NCBI RefSeq assembly: GCF_000332815.1
Contig: NZ_AOFD01000016.1
Span: 1 to 64,000 of the forward strand
Reading direction: 5' to 3'
DNA from: Arthrobacter nitrophenolicus
Lineage (GTDB): Bacteria > Actinomycetota > Actinomycetes > Actinomycetales > Micrococcaceae
Length of the DNA stretch: 64,000 nucleotides
Part shown: in pieces, positions 63,008 through 64,000 of the stretch
Layout of the letters: every line of letters starts with the position of its first letter
Position numbering within the stretch: position 1 is the first letter of the stretch
The notes under the pieces: model-generated
The model's input: the letters and a program-made list of their open reading frames with translations, nothing else
Told to the model about the DNA's origin: nothing
Database searches by the model: none
Program-made: the position numbers and the translations under genes

Positions 63008-63712
63008 TCAAGACTTTCGGTTGCTTCCGGCTGCAACACCGGCAGCGAAGACCGCAATCAGTGCAGCTACGACAGAAACAATTGCGGGCAGCCATTGTCC
63101 GGCTGCGGGGATCTCCATCTGGGGGCCCTTTTTGGCAGCCCGCGTGTCCTTCGCCAGCTTGATGAGGTCCAGTGCTTCGGGTTCTGCCTGCGAAGGCTGC
63201 CTTAGTTCTTTTCCTTGGCCTCCTTCAGTCTTTGAGAGCTCAGTGGATGCTCCGCTGGTGGACTCGCCCCCTGAAGTCATCTCCACGGCCAACCTTTGAG
63301 CGAAGACTCCGAGGATGGCGGTCGCCGCTTCATTGATCACACCTCGCCCGAACTGGGCGATTTTTCCGGTCATGTCCAGCTCGGTCTGAACGATAACGGT
63401 TGCGCCATTGGCTTCCGGCTCAAGCCGGGCGGTAATGGTCGCCGACATATTCCCTTGCCCGCGGGCATCCTTCGCACGGGCCTGGATTACTGCGCGCCGA
63501 CCCTTTTCATCGACCTCAATAAAGCGGGCGACGCCTACATACTCGGCCGTGATGGGCCCCACCTTGATTTTTGCCTTACCCTCGTACTCATCACCATCAA
63601 CGCTGGTGATGGAGGCTCCGGGAAGCATGGGGGCGATTCGCTGCAAGTCCAGCAGTACCGGCCACGCCTCCTCCGGTGGGACGGGCACGGTGAAAGTGTT
63701 GGTCATCTCCAT
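63008..63712 (-). CDS. coxG: CoxG-like SRPBCC protein with C-terminal membrane anchor
   Basis: 234 residues. The first 150 form the SRPBCC/CoxG fold (TNTFTVPVPPEEAWPVLLDL, then MLPGASITSVDGDEYEGKAK and FGRGVINEAATAILGVFAQ), followed by a charged linker and a C-terminal hydrophobic helix (about 206-228). In Oligotropha CoxG tethers CO dehydrogenase to the membrane, so this protein probably brings the molybdenum hydroxylase to the electron transport chain. It precedes nit. Confidence 0.88.
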   Translation of the reverse strand: MEMTNTFTVPVPPEEAWPVLLDLQRIAPMLPGASITSVDGDEYEGKAKIKVGPITAEYVGVARFIEVDEKGRRAVIQARAKDARGQGNMSATITARLEPEANGATVIVQTELDMTGKIAQFGRGVINEAATAILGVFAQRLAVEMTSGGESTSGASTELSKTEGGQGKELRQPSQAEPEALDLIKLAKDTRAAKKGPQMEIPAAGQWLPAIVSVVAALIAVFAAGVAAGSNRKS

Positions 63713-63724
63713 GATGGTTTTTCC

Positions 63725-63964
63725 TTAAACGTTCTCGACGACGGATGGTTCATCCACTTTAGGGAGCCCGAATGCAAATGCGGGGTTTCCGGGCTCAAAG
63801 CTTCCCCCGTGCTGCAGGCGGGACGCCATCTCTTTAACTTTCTGGAGATAGGCGTTTCCCTGCTGCAGTTGTTTGGTTTCCCAATTTTGCAATGACCCCC
63901 GCAGATCGTGGTTCCTTGTAAAGACTTCAGCAAGTGCGTGCGTCGTCACAGGCTTTTGCTCCAC
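63725..63964 (-). CDS. Small hypothetical protein at the right edge
   Basis: 79 residues if GTG 63964 is the start (MEQKPVTTHALAEVFTRNHD); an in-frame stop lies 27 bases further upstream, so it is not the end of a long gene. The middle (DLRGSLQNWETKQLQQGNAY) looks helical. It is 12 bases before coxG. No family is recognised. Start uncertain since no ribosome binding site is seen. Confidence 0.4.
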   Translation of the reverse strand: MEQKPVTTHALAEVFTRNHDLRGSLQNWETKQLQQGNAYLQKVKEMASRLQHGGSFEPGNPAFAFGLPKVDEPSVVENV

Positions 63965-64000
63965 CCGCAGCTGCGTGGGGCCGGGGAGTCACAGCCGCGT

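Overview
The window is high-GC actinobacterial DNA. Codon use, GTG/TTG starts, strong GGAGG ribosome binding sites and the gene families present all point to Arthrobacter or a close relative (Paenarthrobacter, Pseudarthrobacter). There are no rRNA, tRNA or core housekeeping genes. Instead there is a mosaic of catabolic modules, gene remnants, a serine recombinase and short repeated sites, which suggests a catabolic megaplasmid or a large genomic island (inference).

Left part (0-14 kb): an unknown protein; a two-gene DUF pair (1331-2564); a frameshifted serine recombinase (2751-3316); a small membrane protein; a LysE-type exporter; a GntR regulator divergent from a flavin reductase and an MHS-type MFS transporter; an orphan urocanase (hutU); small proteins of unknown function; and a thiamine diphosphate enzyme. 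Lactate module (14-20 kb): FadR-type regulator and lactate permease, divergent from lutABC, with TGGTC-N-GACCA operators between them. Galactoside module (21-30.6 kb): TetR regulator, sugar ABC importer, beta-galactosidase and aldose epimerase, the epimerase cut by a deletion junction into an aldehyde dehydrogenase fragment, then a 2-keto-4-pentenoate hydratase-like gene. An AAA ATPase follows (31.0-32.1 kb). A 37-bp motif (A) lies at 13737, 20864 and 30880, that is at the edges of the lactate, galactoside and ATPase modules. A 25-bp motif (B) lies at 3361, 3898, 32166 and 32961.

Right part (33-64 kb): a glycine-betaine/choline-type ABC importer followed by two paralogous unknown genes, a transposase scar, and then a cluster that matches the nicotine side-chain and cofactor-assembly genes of Paenarthrobacter nicotinovorans megaplasmid pAO1. 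It contains an FMN reductase (nboR-like), an amine oxidase (mao), a semialdehyde dehydrogenase (sad), the purU-mabO-folD set in the pAO1 order, a wrecked SMR pump gene (nepA/nepB-like), a permease, a PucR-type activator (pmfR-like), mobA, xdhC/coxF, coxE, coxD, an omega-amidase-type nitrilase (nit) and coxG. These would oxidise gamma-N-methylaminobutyrate to succinate, recycle the one-carbon unit through folate, and mature molybdenum hydroxylases. The hydroxylase structural genes (ndh/kdh) are not in the window and may lie past its right edge.

At least 17 otherwise convincing genes or gene segments are broken by single-base indels, mostly a missing base in a short G or C run. This looks like residual sequencing error rather than decay, so I annotate these genes across the indel and say so. 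True remnants (SMR gene, ppsR start, alpha/beta hydrolase tail, aldehyde dehydrogenase fragment, transposase tail) are marked separately.
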